This document shows, piece after piece, positions 44,711 to 53,347 of a stretch of DNA of 64,000 nucleotides; positions within the stretch are counted from its first letter, which is position 1, and each line of letters starts with the position of its first letter. The stretch comes from Amycolatopsis antarctica (GTDB lineage Bacteria > Actinomycetota > Actinomycetes > Mycobacteriales > Pseudonocardiaceae): positions 186,001 to 250,000 of the forward strand of contig NZ_NKYE01000007.1 in the NCBI RefSeq assembly GCF_002262875.1, read 5' to 3'. Under the pieces are notes generated by a model. It was not told the DNA's origin. It searched no databases and saw nothing but the letters and a program-made list of their open reading frames with translations. The position numbers and the translations under genes are program-made.

Positions 44711-44934
44711 TGTGGACAGCCTGTGGATCAATCAGGGTAACGAGTCACAGGCAGCCGCTACCCTGTTCATAACCTGGGGACAACACCGGGGGGTCTTAGC
44801 GAAATCGCAGGTCAGACCTTGTGAATTACCTGTGGATAACTTTGATCGAGAATGTCTCGGCGTGTCGCGCGGATCGCGTGTTCGGCGTGTCGCGACAGGC
44901 TTGGGCGGTCGGTTGTGCACGCACCTGTGGATAG
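44711..44934. promoter_or_regulatory. DnaA-box cluster upstream of dnaB
   Basis: TGTGGACAG (44711-44719), TGTGGATCA (44722-44730), TGTGGATAA (44831-44839, complement of the perfect TTATCCACA) and TGTGGATAG (44926-44934), all in one orientation, with a near-match TGGGGACAA at 44775-44783. They fill the otherwise gene-free 444 bases (44548-44991) between dnaB and the EspG gene. This may be a DnaA-titration or DnaA-controlled dnaB promoter region. The flanking genes do not match a normal oriC. Confidence 0.65.
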
Positions 44935-44991
44935 CTGCTACGGAGCGTAGAGTCGCCACCCGTTGGGCTGAGTGGGTGGCGATTCCGCCGT

Positions 44992-45783
44992 TCAGACGGG
45001 CAGCCTGCTGTGGGCGTTGCGTAACCGGTCGGCGATGAGCTGGGCGGTCGCCGGCGTCAGCGCGACCCGGGGTTCACCACTGCCTGGGATCTCCTCGGTG
45101 AGCCAGCGGCCCTCGGTGGTGTCGATGTAGTTCAGCGGCCGTTCGACGCGCTGCCGGGTACCGGCCCTGGTCCGCGCGGCGACGTACAGGCTGCCCCCGC
45201 CGAGCCTGCGCAGCCCCAGAACCCGGCGCAGCTCCTCGGCCTCCTGGCTGCTCTCGCTCGGCCGCGAACTCCGCAGGATCTCGAAGCCCTCGTCGCCATC
45301 GCCGGTCCGGCCGGTGCCGCCGACCTGACTGCGCGGAACGCTGAGCTGCCTGCCCCTGCCCGGTGCGAGGCCCGGGATCTGCGCGATGAAGTTCTCCATG
45401 AGCTGGTCCGGGCGCAACGACACCAGCACCACACCCTCGTGATCGGTGTTGCGGGCCAGCACGAAACCCTCACCCCCGGCACTTCCGGCGAGCAGCGTGT
45501 AGTTGACGGGCTTGCCGTCGTGGCCGCCGGTGATCCACCCGTAGAACTCGACCTGCGGCCGGGCCACCGCCTGCACGGTCGCCAGCAGTCCGCGGTCGAT
45601 GCCGCCGCGACCGGCGAGGCCGTAACCGGCGAGTTCCGCGTTCGCCCGGTCGGTGGCCGCGCGCTTCGCCTCGGGGCTCTGCCACACAGGCGTGCTCGCC
45701 AGCACCGTGTGCGGTTCGCCGTCGCGCCGCCGGATGAGATTGAGCAGGGTGCCGGTCGTCAAGGTCACCTGCTGATCCAGCAC
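44992..45783 (-). CDS. EspG-like ESX secretion chaperone
   Basis: 263-residue cytosolic protein resembling the EspG/SAF family that binds and keeps soluble PE-PPE substrates for type VII secretion. Family-like traits: N-terminal MLDQQVTLTTGTLLNLIRRR, central FVLARNTDHEGVVLVSLRPD, and the C-terminal RPLNYIDTTEGRWL. GTG at 45783 follows AGGAGC. It is the last gene of a four-gene unit (WXG-like, DUF3558, PPE-like, EspG); its substrate is probably the PPE-like protein just upstream. Confidence 0.87.
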   Translation of the reverse strand: MLDQQVTLTTGTLLNLIRRRDGEPHTVLASTPVWQSPEAKRAATDRANAELAGYGLAGRGGIDRGLLATVQAVARPQVEFYGWITGGHDGKPVNYTLLAGSAGGEGFVLARNTDHEGVVLVSLRPDQLMENFIAQIPGLAPGRGRQLSVPRSQVGGTGRTGDGDEGFEILRSSRPSESSQEAEELRRVLGLRRLGGGSLYVAARTRAGTRQRVERPLNYIDTTEGRWLTEEIPGSGEPRVALTPATAQLIADRLRNAHSRLPV

Positions 45784-45888
45784 CGTGGTGCTCCTGTTCT
45801 GCTCGCCCGGAAGGGGCGGACGCCGTCGTCCGCCCCGCTCCCGGTAGTTCTGTTCGCCGAACCCGGCGAACCCACCGTGCCGTCGCGG

Positions 45889-47298
45889 CTATTCGCCGAT
45901 GACCGGCGGCGCGGTGAGTTCGTCGGTACCGAAGATCTCGTTGCCGTCTTCCTGCACCAGGTACTTGGACGTGTGCTCGTCGTCGTCGCCACCCTGGCCG
46001 CCGCGACCGGCGCCGCCCATGGCACCCATGCCCATGCCGCCGCCCATGCCGCGCCCGCCTGCCGCGCCCGCGCCACCCGCACCGATCGCGCCGCCGCGGA
46101 CTCCGCCCGCAGCGCCGGCACCCGAGCCCGAACCGGCCCCGGTGCTGGAGCCCGCGCCCAGTGCCGAACCCGAACCGCCGGGACCGAAGCCGCCGGAACC
46201 CGAGCCGCCACCGGGGCCGAAGCCACCACCGCCGATGCCCCCGATCGATCCGGCGCCGCCACCCGCCCCGGAACCACCGCCGGGGCCGAAGCCGCCCCCG
46301 CCGACGCCGCCGATGCCGTGGCTGCCGAAGTCGGCGGACGGCACCTTGTCCGGAGTGAAGCCGGAACGGTGCGTGCTGCCGTCGTACTCGGGCCTGGTCA
46401 GATCCGGCCGGTTGATGTCCGGCCGGTTGATGTCCGGCCGGTTGATGTCCGGACGCTGCGGGTCGGGCCGGTTCAGCTCAGGACGCTCCGGCAGGTTGGG
46501 CCGGAGCCCGCCGTTGTCGCGGTCGCCCCGGTCACCGTCGCCGACGTCGATGCCGCCCGGACCGCGGGGGCTACCGGGCCCGCCAGGTTCACCGGGACCG
46601 CCGGGCCCCCGGCCGTCATCGTCGTCCCCGTCCCTGCCGGGCGGCTCCTTGCGCTCCGGCGGCGGCCCCTTCGGGTCGCCCTCACGGTCGTCGATGTCGA
46701 TCTTGCCGAACTCGCCGTCGACGCCGCTGAAGTTCGGCATCCCCGCGGCGTTGCGGACGCTCTCGTCGTAGTAGGCGTTGAACGCCTGGACGTTCGACTC
46801 GCCCTTGGCGTTGTAGTCGTCGATCGACCGGTCGGTATCGGTCTCCCAGGGCGCGACATCGTTCCAGAAGCCGCTCTCCGGGGGCTTCTCCGGAATCTCC
46901 TGCACCCGGTTCCGGACGTCGCCGAACGCGCTGACCTGGCCGTCGAGATAACGGGTGCTCTCGCCGAGGTTCATGCCGGAGTCCTCGGTCCAGATCTGCA
47001 GGGGCTTCGCCCCGGACATGGCGGCCTCCCCGCCACCGCCCTGCCAGGCGCTCTCCATGTCGCGGTTGATCTCCTCGATCAACCGGTTCCGCTCGTCCGC
47101 ACGATCGCGCAGCGTCCCGGCCGAGTACTGACCGTCGACCAGGGAACCTTCCCCGTCGCCGTCGGTGATCTGCCGGTAGATCTGGTAGGCGTCGATGGAA
47201 CGCTCGCCCTGGGTCGAGGAGTAGTCCCCGGCCTCGTTCTGGTTCGCGGCTCCGTACGCGGCCGCGCCTGCGACCAGCGGGATCAGGAAAAACGGCAT
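45889..47298 (-). CDS. PPE-like ESX substrate with Gly-rich tail
   Basis: 469-residue protein. N-terminal helical module (about residues 1-190) with the helical turn ESAWQGGGGEAAM (about 84), as in WXG/PPE-type substrates. Then an acidic Pro-rich linker with the unit INRPD three times (15-base DNA repeats at 46405-46450), a Gly/Ala/Ser-rich stretch (about 330-430) like PPE/PE_PGRS tails, and the C-terminus KYLVQEDGNEIFGTDELTAP, a sequence typical of Pseudonocardiaceae PPE-domain proteins. It begins MPFFLIPLVAGAAAYGAA, a hydrophobic start that could be a membrane or signal segment. It should be secreted by an ESX system with EspG help. Confidence 0.82.
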   Translation of the reverse strand: MPFFLIPLVAGAAAYGAANQNEAGDYSSTQGERSIDAYQIYRQITDGDGEGSLVDGQYSAGTLRDRADERNRLIEEINRDMESAWQGGGGEAAMSGAKPLQIWTEDSGMNLGESTRYLDGQVSAFGDVRNRVQEIPEKPPESGFWNDVAPWETDTDRSIDDYNAKGESNVQAFNAYYDESVRNAAGMPNFSGVDGEFGKIDIDDREGDPKGPPPERKEPPGRDGDDDDGRGPGGPGEPGGPGSPRGPGGIDVGDGDRGDRDNGGLRPNLPERPELNRPDPQRPDINRPDINRPDINRPDLTRPEYDGSTHRSGFTPDKVPSADFGSHGIGGVGGGGFGPGGGSGAGGGAGSIGGIGGGGFGPGGGSGSGGFGPGGSGSALGAGSSTGAGSGSGAGAAGGVRGGAIGAGGAGAAGGRGMGGGMGMGAMGGAGRGGQGGDDDEHTSKYLVQEDGNEIFGTDELTAPPVIGE

Positions 47299-47388
47299 GA
47301 CTGTCTCAGCCCCTCGGAATGCCCACGGCGAACTCTCTTCGCCACCGGTTGTCGGACGCGGCCGCGGATGCGCGGGTTCCCCCTGCCA

Positions 47389-48009
47389 TCACGAGCCCCC
47401 CTTGAGCGTCTGCATCGCCGAATCGGCCAGCTTTTCCGCGACCTGGCAGGACCTCGGCTTGTCCGGCCCCTGGTCGATCTGTGTCAGAGCCTGCAGCGCC
47501 AGCTTCTCGGACAGCCCGACGTACAGCTCGCAACGACCCTGGGTGCGGTCATCGGTGGGGCCGGCGTAGACGGCCGGGTGCCCGGCGATCTCCGCCTCCT
47601 CGAAGTAGGCGAGCTGCTCCTTCTGTTCGTACATGGTGCCCAGGCCCTTGCTGTTCCTGGTCAGCGCGATGATGGTCAACCGGCCGGTGGTGACCTCCGA
47701 GTAGTCCCATGAACAGGCCGCCCCACCACCGGTCGATCGCTTCCGGCCGGTGTCCTTCAGGCCGAGCCCGGAGGCGGCGGCACCGCTGAGCGCGACGCAC
47801 GGATCCGCCTCGAAACTTGCGGTGTCGATCGGGTCGGCGACCGCGGGTGCCCCGCTGTCCGGCTCTGCCGCCGAACTCCCCGAGGATTCCGCGGGCGTGG
47901 GTGCCCCGGCCGCAGGCGATCCGGCGGTCTCGCCCCCGCAGGCGCTCAACAGGCCCAGCGCCACGAGAGACAGGGACGCGAGGACGGCACGTCCGGAGCG
48001 AGTGCTCAC
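47389..48009 (-). CDS. DUF3558 lipoprotein
   Basis: 206-residue exported lipoprotein: signal peptide ending in the lipobox LLSAC (lipidated Cys24), a Pro/Ser-rich linker, then the DUF3558 domain (DPCVALSGAAASGLGLKDTG with CSWDYSEV and CELYVGL). DUF3558 proteins recur in Pseudonocardiaceae and Mycobacterium next to ESX accessory genes; function unknown. Its GTG start overlaps the stop of the WXG-like gene by four bases (GTGA). The membrane-surface location suggests it assists ESX export or cargo display. Confidence 0.9.
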   Translation of the reverse strand: MSTRSGRAVLASLSLVALGLLSACGGETAGSPAAGAPTPAESSGSSAAEPDSGAPAVADPIDTASFEADPCVALSGAAASGLGLKDTGRKRSTGGGAACSWDYSEVTTGRLTIIALTRNSKGLGTMYEQKEQLAYFEEAEIAGHPAVYAGPTDDRTQGRCELYVGLSEKLALQALTQIDQGPDKPRSCQVAEKLADSAMQTLKGGS

Positions 48010-48479
48010 TGGTCACCCGCTGCCGCGACGACGTCCGCCTGGGCGTTCTCCTCGGTGGCCTGCACGCCACTCTTCGCGGTCTTCAGCGCCTCGATGTAGC
48101 GGGTGACGTAGTCGATCATGCGCTGGTTCTGGTCGCCGAGGGTCTCACCGGACTTGCGCCCGGCGTCGGCGAAGTCCCCGCTGGCGAACTCGTTGCCCGG
48201 CGGCCGGACGTCGCGGACGATCCGTACCTCCGCCTCGTCGTCGCGGAGCTGGTTGAGCAGGTCCTCCCACTTCGCGATGACGGCGTCGATCTGGTCCGGC
48301 GCGAACTGGAAACCGCCGCCACCCTTCGACCCCGCGACGTCGCCCGCCACGTTGCCGGCGAGAGCGGCCGCGCCGCCGAGGCCCTTGGCGGCGTCGCCGA
48401 TCCACATGTCCGGGACATCCGGCATGAACGGGAGCCGGTCGATCGCCCCGCCACCCGCCTGCGCTCCTGCGTCCAACAT
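48006..48479 (-). CDS. WXG100-like small ESX protein
   Basis: 157-residue protein, first gene of the second ESX accessory unit. N-terminal Gly/Ala-rich stretch (MLDAGAQAGGGAIDRLPFMP), then two long helices (DQIDAVIAKWEDLLNQLRDD and QNQRMIDYVTRYIEALKTAK) as in helical-hairpin ESX proteins, though the central WxG is not obvious. ATG at 48479 follows GAAGGGGA; a longer frame has no ribosome site. Four-base overlap with the DUF3558 gene couples them. Likely secreted together with the PPE-like protein. Confidence 0.75.
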   Translation of the reverse strand: MLDAGAQAGGGAIDRLPFMPDVPDMWIGDAAKGLGGAAALAGNVAGDVAGSKGGGGFQFAPDQIDAVIAKWEDLLNQLRDDEAEVRIVRDVRPPGNEFASGDFADAGRKSGETLGDQNQRMIDYVTRYIEALKTAKSGVQATEENAQADVVAAAGDQ

Positions 48480-48698
48480 TCCAATGATCCCCTTCGCATC
48501 CCCTGCACGCACCGGCTCGCCGGTGCGTGACGCTGCGGACTACATCCGCGACCCTCGGTGAAAATCTTGCGCGGACCCCGGCGCGGCGTCAAGAACACCT
48601 CGCACGGAGTCGGACGTACCGGCCGGTGAAGCCGTTCCCCCGCGTTGCCCCAGCGCACGGACGGAAAGCCTGGACAGAAAATACCGCGCCGACGACGA

Positions 48699-48740
48699 CG
48701 GCGGGGCCGCTCCCCGGAAAAAAGGGGAGCGGCCCCGCCG
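48699..48740 (-). terminator. Terminator of the rpsF-rplI operon
   Basis: A 17-base stem, CGGCGGGGCCGCTCCCC with its exact complement, around an eight-base loop containing six consecutive A/T. It lies about 30 bases after the rplI stop on the minus strand. The 290 bases between the ESX unit and rplI otherwise hold only the ESX promoter region. Confidence 0.88.
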
Positions 48741-48769
48741 CTGGTTCTGGTGAAGCCCTCGTCGGCGAA

Positions 48770-49225
48770 CTAGCCGGCGTTGACCTCGAGGCGGACCTCG
48801 ACGGTGACGTCCGGGTGCAGCCGGGCGGTCACCTTGTGCTTGCCGACGGTCTTGATGTGGTCGTCCAGCTCGATGATGCGCTTGTCGAGCTGCGGGCCAC
48901 CGGCCGACTTGATCGCGGAGACGATGTCGTTCGTGGTGACCGAACCGAAGAGCTTCTTCGAGCCCTCGGCTGCCTTGCCCGCGACCTGGACGGCGCCGAG
49001 GCCCTCCAGCGTCGCCTTGATCTCCTTGGCGTGGTCCAGGTCCCGGATGCGACGGGACTCCTGGGCACGACGGATTGTCTGCACGTTCTTCTCGGCGCCC
49101 TTGGACGAGGCGATCGCGTACCCGCGCGGAAGCAGGTAGTTGCGGGCGTACCCGTCCTTGACCTCGACGAGGTCGCCCGGGCCACCGAGGTTGGCCACGT
49201 CCGTGGTCAGAATGATCTTCGCCAT
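48770..49225 (-). CDS. rplI: Ribosomal protein bL9
   Basis: 151-residue large-subunit protein. The N-terminal domain [20 protein letters not shown] followed by [18 protein letters not shown] matches the bL9 signature; the long connecting helix ([20 protein letters not shown]) and C-terminal rRNA-binding domain ([13 protein letters not shown]) follow. It binds 23S rRNA at the L1 stalk base. ATG at 49225 has GGAGGCC upstream. Last gene of rpsF-ssb-rpsR-rplI, 13 bases after rpsR. Confidence 0.97.
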   Translation of the reverse strand: MAKIILTTDVANLGGPGDLVEVKDGYARNYLLPRGYAIASSKGAEKNVQTIRRAQESRRIRDLDHAKEIKATLEGLGAVQVAGKAAEGSKKLFGSVTTNDIVSAIKSAGGPQLDKRIIELDDHIKTVGKHKVTARLHPDVTVEVRLEVNAG

Positions 49226-49238
49226 GACTTGGCCTCCT

Positions 49239-49487
49239 TTACCGGGCGCTCGAGGTGTACGGAAGCAGCGCCATCTCACGGGAGTTCTTCACCGCGATGG
49301 CGACGTCCCGCTGGTGCTGGCTGCAGTTACCGGTGACGCGGCGGGCACGGATCTTGCCGCGGTCGGAGATGTACTTGCGAAGAAGGTTGGTGTCCTTGTA
49401 GTCGATCGCCTCGGGGCGACCCTTCTTCTCGGCCTTGCAGAAAACGCAGACCTTCTTCTTCGGCTTACGAATGGGTGGCTTGGCCAC
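49239..49487 (-). CDS. rpsR: Ribosomal protein bS18 (zinc-binding form)
   Basis: 82-residue small-subunit protein with the zinc-ribbon residues Cys14, Cys17, Cys55 and His58 ([11 protein letters not shown] and [10 protein letters not shown]), the C+ paralog. Actinobacteria usually also carry a cysteine-free, Zur-regulated C- form elsewhere, used in zinc starvation. GTG at 49487. Placed 34 bases after ssb and 13 before rplI in the standard operon order. Confidence 0.97.
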   Translation of the reverse strand: MAKPPIRKPKKKVCVFCKAEKKGRPEAIDYKDTNLLRKYISDRGKIRARRVTGNCSQHQRDVAIAVKNSREMALLPYTSSAR

Positions 49488-49521
49488 GGTTGACTCCTGG
49501 GGTGATCAAAAAGTGGTTGCT

Positions 49522-50031
49522 TTAGAAGGGGGGCTCGTCGGCGAAACCGCCGCCACCGCCGCCGCCACCACCGGTGGCGGGCGCGGAGCCCCACGGGTCG
49601 TCGGCAGGTGCGCCGCCGCCGGAACCGCCGGCGTTGCCGCCGCCGAACCCGCCGCCGCCGCTGCCGCGGCTGACCTTGTTGACCTTCGCGGTGGCGTAGC
49701 GCAGCGACGGACCGATCTCATCGACCTCGAGCTCGACGACGGTGCGCTTCTCGCCTTCCTTGGTCTCGAACGACCGCTGCTTGAGCCTGCCCTGCACCAC
49801 GACGCGGGCACCGCGGGTCAGCGACTCGGCGACGTTCTCCGCCACCTGACGCCAGACGTTGCAGCGCAGGAACAGCGCTTCGCCGTCCTTCCACTCGCCG
49901 GACTGCTTGTCGAACATCCGCGGCGTCGAGGCCACGGTGAAGTTCGCGACAGCGGCACCGGACGGGGTGAAGCGAAGCTCCGGGTCCGCGGTGAGGTTGC
50001 CGACCACCGTGATGACGGTGTCTCCAGCCAT
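49522..50031 (-). CDS. ssb: Single-stranded DNA-binding protein
   Basis: 169-residue protein with the OB-fold (about residues 1-110, [20 protein letters not shown] and [20 protein letters not shown]), a Gly-rich disordered tail, and the acidic C-terminal tip DEPPF that binds replication and repair partners. It coats single-stranded DNA during replication, recombination and repair. The tail has a run of nine glycines near the end. Second gene of the operon, 16 bases after rpsF. Confidence 0.97.
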   Translation of the reverse strand: MAGDTVITVVGNLTADPELRFTPSGAAVANFTVASTPRMFDKQSGEWKDGEALFLRCNVWRQVAENVAESLTRGARVVVQGRLKQRSFETKEGEKRTVVELEVDEIGPSLRYATAKVNKVSRGSGGGGFGGGNAGGSGGGAPADDPWGSAPATGGGGGGGGGFADEPPF

Positions 50032-50047
50032 GGGTTACTCCCGTGCC

Positions 50048-50398
50048 TCAGGCCTTGACGGCGGGCTTGGGGGCCGGCTTGCGCAGCTTGCGCGAACCCG
50101 GCTTCGGGGCCTCGCGACGCATCACCTTCGTGCGCAGCACGGTCTCCTGCAGCGAGAGCTGACGGTCGAGCTCCTTCACCGCTTCCGGCGTGGAGTTCAG
50201 GTCCAGCAGGGCGTAAATGCCCTCGGCGTGCTTGTTGATCTCGAAGGACAGCCGCCTGCGGCCCCACACGTCGACCTTTTCGACGCTGCCACCCTCGGAC
50301 GTACGGATCACGTTCAGGAACGTGTCCAGCGTCGGGGCGACCGTGCGCTCGTCGAGCGTGGGATCGAGGATGACCATTACCTCGTAATGGCGTGACAC
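50048..50398 (-). CDS. rpsF: Ribosomal protein bS6
   Basis: 116-residue small-subunit protein. [20 protein letters not shown] at the N-terminus and [20 protein letters not shown] in the middle match the bS6 signature; a Lys/Pro-rich C-terminal extension follows. AGGAGG lies nine bases before the GTG at 50398; the GTG two codons upstream (50404) is too close to it. First gene of the rpsF-ssb-rpsR-rplI operon; pairs with bS18 in the 30S platform. Confidence 0.95.
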   Translation of the reverse strand: MSRHYEVMVILDPTLDERTVAPTLDTFLNVIRTSEGGSVEKVDVWGRRRLSFEINKHAEGIYALLDLNSTPEAVKELDRQLSLQETVLRTKVMRREAPKPGSRKLRKPAPKPAVKA

Positions 50399-50586
50399 AA
50401 CCACTCACCTCCTATGGGCTCGCGGTCACGGACGATCCGTGACAGGAGGGTTTGTCGTCACGAAGAGTACCCGGGCCCGCCGACAGTCCGGACCGCAGGT
50501 GGACGCCAGCGGGCCGGACGACGCGACGAGGGCCGCCCCGGACGGGACGGCCCTCGTGAAAGCCTTGCGCGATAAGAGAAAGTACC

Positions 50587-51504
50587 TCAGGTGGCCTTGC
50601 GGACCACCCAGGTGCGGACGAGCGCGGCGGAGACACCGGCGAGTGCGATGACGGCGAGCAGCATCGGCATCTGCACGGTACCCGGGGCCTCCGGCGCGGC
50701 GAGCGAGTCGGCGTTGCCGGCGTTGCGGACGTCGCCGCTGACCGGCTGGCCCTGCTGCTGACCGGGAGCGCCGAGCACGCCGACCTCGGGGGCCTGCATT
50801 CCGGGCACCGGTGCCGCGCCGGGGTAGCGGTTGCCGGGCGGCGGGGCCGGGATGCCGGGCGGCACGACGGGGATGTTGTCGTAGCTGCGCTGCGGGACGG
50901 TCGTGTCGCCCGAACCGGTGGAACCGGAGGGCAGCGGGTCGGGCAGGTTGCCGGTGCCGGGCTGCGGTCCGGTACCGCCGTTGTTGCCGCCGGGCGCGGG
51001 CTGCTGCGGGATGGGCTGCTCGGACTCCGGCGCCTCGTAGTCGCTGGCGACCACGGAGATGCCGCAGCTCCCGGCGATCTTGTTCTTGATGCTGGAGATC
51101 GTTTTCGAGGAGTTGAGTCCCAGGCCGAGCGAGCCCTTCAGCGCACCGGCCGCGGCGTCGGCGATCGAGTTGCCTGAGACGAGGCCGTTCTGTGCGTTCG
51201 GCACCTGGCCGACCGCGAGGGCGCCGTCGCGGGTGACGTCGTGGGCGGCGATGTCGGCGAGGGCGAGCGTGCCCGCCTCCTGTGCGCCGCGCTTCACCAG
51301 GTCGCGCAGGGACTCGGCGCGCACGGTGACCGGATCGCCGATGTTGCCGTTGACGGTCGAGGTGCAGCTCTCCGCCTGGTGCGTCGTCGTCGCGGTGGCG
51401 GTGCCCGCCACCACGATGCCCCCGCCGGTGGCCGCGGCGGCGATCGCCGTCGCGATGAGGACGTTGCGTGTCCGGTGGGCTCGGGGGCTGCGCTTCGACC
51501 GCAC
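50587..51504 (-). CDS. Exported anchored protein with one cysteine pair (A)
   Basis: 305-residue protein: signal peptide (basic start, then NVLIATAIAAAATGGGIVVA, cleavage near ATATT), a mature domain with exactly two cysteines (HQAESCTSTV and AGSCGISVV), a Pro/Gly-rich linker (about 165-270), and a C-terminal membrane helix (MLLAVIALAGVSAALVRTW) followed by basic VVRKAT. No LPxTG motif, so it is anchored by the helix. Same architecture as two genes 1-3 kb away. Function unknown; the layout suggests a surface protein of the envelope. Confidence 0.8.
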   Translation of the reverse strand: MRSKRSPRAHRTRNVLIATAIAAAATGGGIVVAGTATATTTHQAESCTSTVNGNIGDPVTVRAESLRDLVKRGAQEAGTLALADIAAHDVTRDGALAVGQVPNAQNGLVSGNSIADAAAGALKGSLGLGLNSSKTISSIKNKIAGSCGISVVASDYEAPESEQPIPQQPAPGGNNGGTGPQPGTGNLPDPLPSGSTGSGDTTVPQRSYDNIPVVPPGIPAPPPGNRYPGAAPVPGMQAPEVGVLGAPGQQQGQPVSGDVRNAGNADSLAAPEAPGTVQMPMLLAVIALAGVSAALVRTWVVRKAT

Positions 51505-51622
51505 TGGCTCTGTCCTCCGCTGCGTTGGTGAGTAACTTACCGCTCGATCGTGTGATCAACGAGTCGATCACGAGAAGGGTACGCAAAGATAGCGGGTCGG
51601 GTTCCTACCTACTATCGGCGGT

Positions 51623-52216
51623 ATGTCTTCGGCGCCCGTTCCCCGCCCGGCGCCCTGGCGCTGGTGGCTTGTCCTCGGCGCACTCGTCTGCGCGACGGCG
51701 GGCTTCTTCGCCGCCGTCAACCCCGGTCGGCTGGTCCTGCTGCACGCCGCCGCGCCGTTCGGTGGGCTGTTGCTGGCCTCGGTTCCGGTGCTGGTGGCCG
51801 CGGCGCTGTTCGCCCACGACGGGCATCCGGTGACCCGCAGGCTGCTGCCTGCCGTGCTGGCGACGCTGGGCGTGCTCGGCGCCGCCGCGTCCTGGCTGCT
51901 GTCCGGCGGGCGGGAGACCTCCGGTCAGTCCGTGGTGGCGACCTCAGAGGACGAACGGCTGCAGATCGTCCGGATCCGTACCGGGGACGCCGATCCGGTG
52001 GACGAACTCGTGCTGCGCTCCAGCGAGGGCCTGCTCTCCCAGCGCGACGAACTCGGCTGCTTTCGGCCGGACGGTGCCGGTCGGTCGTTCGCCGCCGCCC
52101 GGTTCCTCGCCGACGACCTGGTGCAGGTACTCGGCGGGAACGGGGAGAGCTGGACGCTGGCCGTGGACGGGCCCGCGGTGCGGATGCGTGACCGGCTGCC
52201 GCCCGGCGCCTGCTAG
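51623..52216 (+). CDS. Membrane protein with C-terminal soluble domain, unknown function
   Basis: 197-residue protein with three membrane helices in the first ~95 residues (WWLVLGALVCATAGFFAAV, PFGGLLLASVPVLVAAALFA, LLPAVLATLGVLGAAASWLL) and a small extracytoplasmic beta-rich domain (ERLQIVRIRTGDADPVDELV) with two cysteines (LGCFRPDG and the terminal GAC). A TACTAT element (51610-51615) seven bases before the ATG implies a leaderless transcript. It lies between protein A (divergent) and proteins B/C (convergent), hinting at a common process. Family not recognised. Confidence 0.75.
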   Translation: MSSAPVPRPAPWRWWLVLGALVCATAGFFAAVNPGRLVLLHAAAPFGGLLLASVPVLVAAALFAHDGHPVTRRLLPAVLATLGVLGAAASWLLSGGRETSGQSVVATSEDERLQIVRIRTGDADPVDELVLRSSEGLLSQRDELGCFRPDGAGRSFAAARFLADDLVQVLGGNGESWTLAVDGPAVRMRDRLPPGAC

Positions 52217-52235
52217 ACCGCTCGGACGGGCGTGC

Positions 52236-53222
52236 TCAGACGCCCTGCTCGACCGACCGGCGGAGCACCCAGGTGCGTACCAGCGCCGCGGTGACGCCGG
52301 AGAGCGCCAGCACGGCGATCAGCACCGGCAGGCCGACCGCGTCGGTCATCGGGTTGCCGCCGGAACCCGGCAGCGCCTCGGCCCTTCCGGCGTTCTGCAC
52401 GCTCTCGTCGCCGCTTGCCCGGCCGGCCTGGTCCTTGCCGAGGATGCCGAACTGCGGGGCGTAACCGGGCACCTGACCGCCGTAGCGCAGGCCGGGCGAG
52501 GGGGCGAACAGACCCGCGGACGCGGCGGGCAGGTTGCTGTAGTCGCGCATCGGGGCGAAGCCGCCGCCGAAGCTGGTGGGCAGAGCCGCGAATCCGGGCA
52601 GGCCGCTGCCGCCGCCGAGCACGGGGCTGTTCGGTGGGAGCAGTCCGGGTCCGGGAGCGGGCCGCTGCGCGCCGGGCGCGGAGCCCTCGCCACCGGGACC
52701 GCCCGTGCCGGGCTGCGGGCCGGGGTTCTGCGGGCCGGGTCCGTTGCCGCCCGGGTTCTGCGGGGCGGGCTTCCTGCCGGGGTTGAGGGCGCGCGCGGCA
52801 CCCTCGACGACATCGCGGCCCGTCTCGGCGACGGCCTGCGCCCCGTCCTGAACGGGAGCGGCGACGTTGTTCACGGCCTTGACGGTCACCTTGCAGACGT
52901 TCGGCACGAGCGGTCCGAGGATCGGCTTCAGCAGTCCGGAGAGTGCGCCGAGGATCTGTGACCCGGGGACCGCGATGGTGTTGGTGCCGGGCTGCACGGT
53001 GCCGATGGTGATCGTCGGCGCTTTGGGGTTGCCCAGCAGGGAGCCGACGTTCAGCGCGATGGGCTGCCCGGGTTCACCGCTCAGCGTCGCGCCGCAACTG
53101 CCGGCGATGAGCGGAGGGGCCGCCACGGCGGTACCGGTGGTGGTGGTCGTCAGCGCTGCCGTACCGGCCAGCACGAACGTGGCCGCCCCCACGGCTGCTG
53201 CCCTGCGTGTACGCCCTGCCAT
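52236..53222 (-). CDS. Exported anchored protein with one cysteine pair (B)
   Basis: 328-residue protein with the same plan as protein A: signal peptide (MAGRTRRAAAVGAATFVLAG, cleavage near AVAAP), a mature domain with exactly two cysteines (IAGSCGATLSG and VPNVCKVTVKA), a Pro/Gly/Asn-rich linker and a C-terminal helix VLIAVLALSGVTAALVRTW followed by LRRSVEQGV. The ATG at 53222 opens on the signal peptide. It follows protein C by 125 bases on the same strand. Confidence 0.8.
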   Translation of the reverse strand: MAGRTRRAAAVGAATFVLAGTAALTTTTTGTAVAAPPLIAGSCGATLSGEPGQPIALNVGSLLGNPKAPTITIGTVQPGTNTIAVPGSQILGALSGLLKPILGPLVPNVCKVTVKAVNNVAAPVQDGAQAVAETGRDVVEGAARALNPGRKPAPQNPGGNGPGPQNPGPQPGTGGPGGEGSAPGAQRPAPGPGLLPPNSPVLGGGSGLPGFAALPTSFGGGFAPMRDYSNLPAASAGLFAPSPGLRYGGQVPGYAPQFGILGKDQAGRASGDESVQNAGRAEALPGSGGNPMTDAVGLPVLIAVLALSGVTAALVRTWVLRRSVEQGV

Positions 53223-53347
53223 CGCTTCGCCCTTCCAGCGTCTGCATGCGGGATTGCCCCTCGTCGGGTTCAACGAGGGGAGCCCGCGGAGGTGACGCGA
53301 ACGCGACGCGAAGCCACCCGAACGGAGGCGGGCGGCGGACTCGCGGC

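Noticed and set aside
44548-44991. Chromosomal origin oriC, from the cluster of DnaA boxes
   Set aside because: oriC in actinomycetes lies between dnaA and dnaN with many more boxes and an AT-rich unwinding region. The neighbours here are dnaB and an ESX gene.
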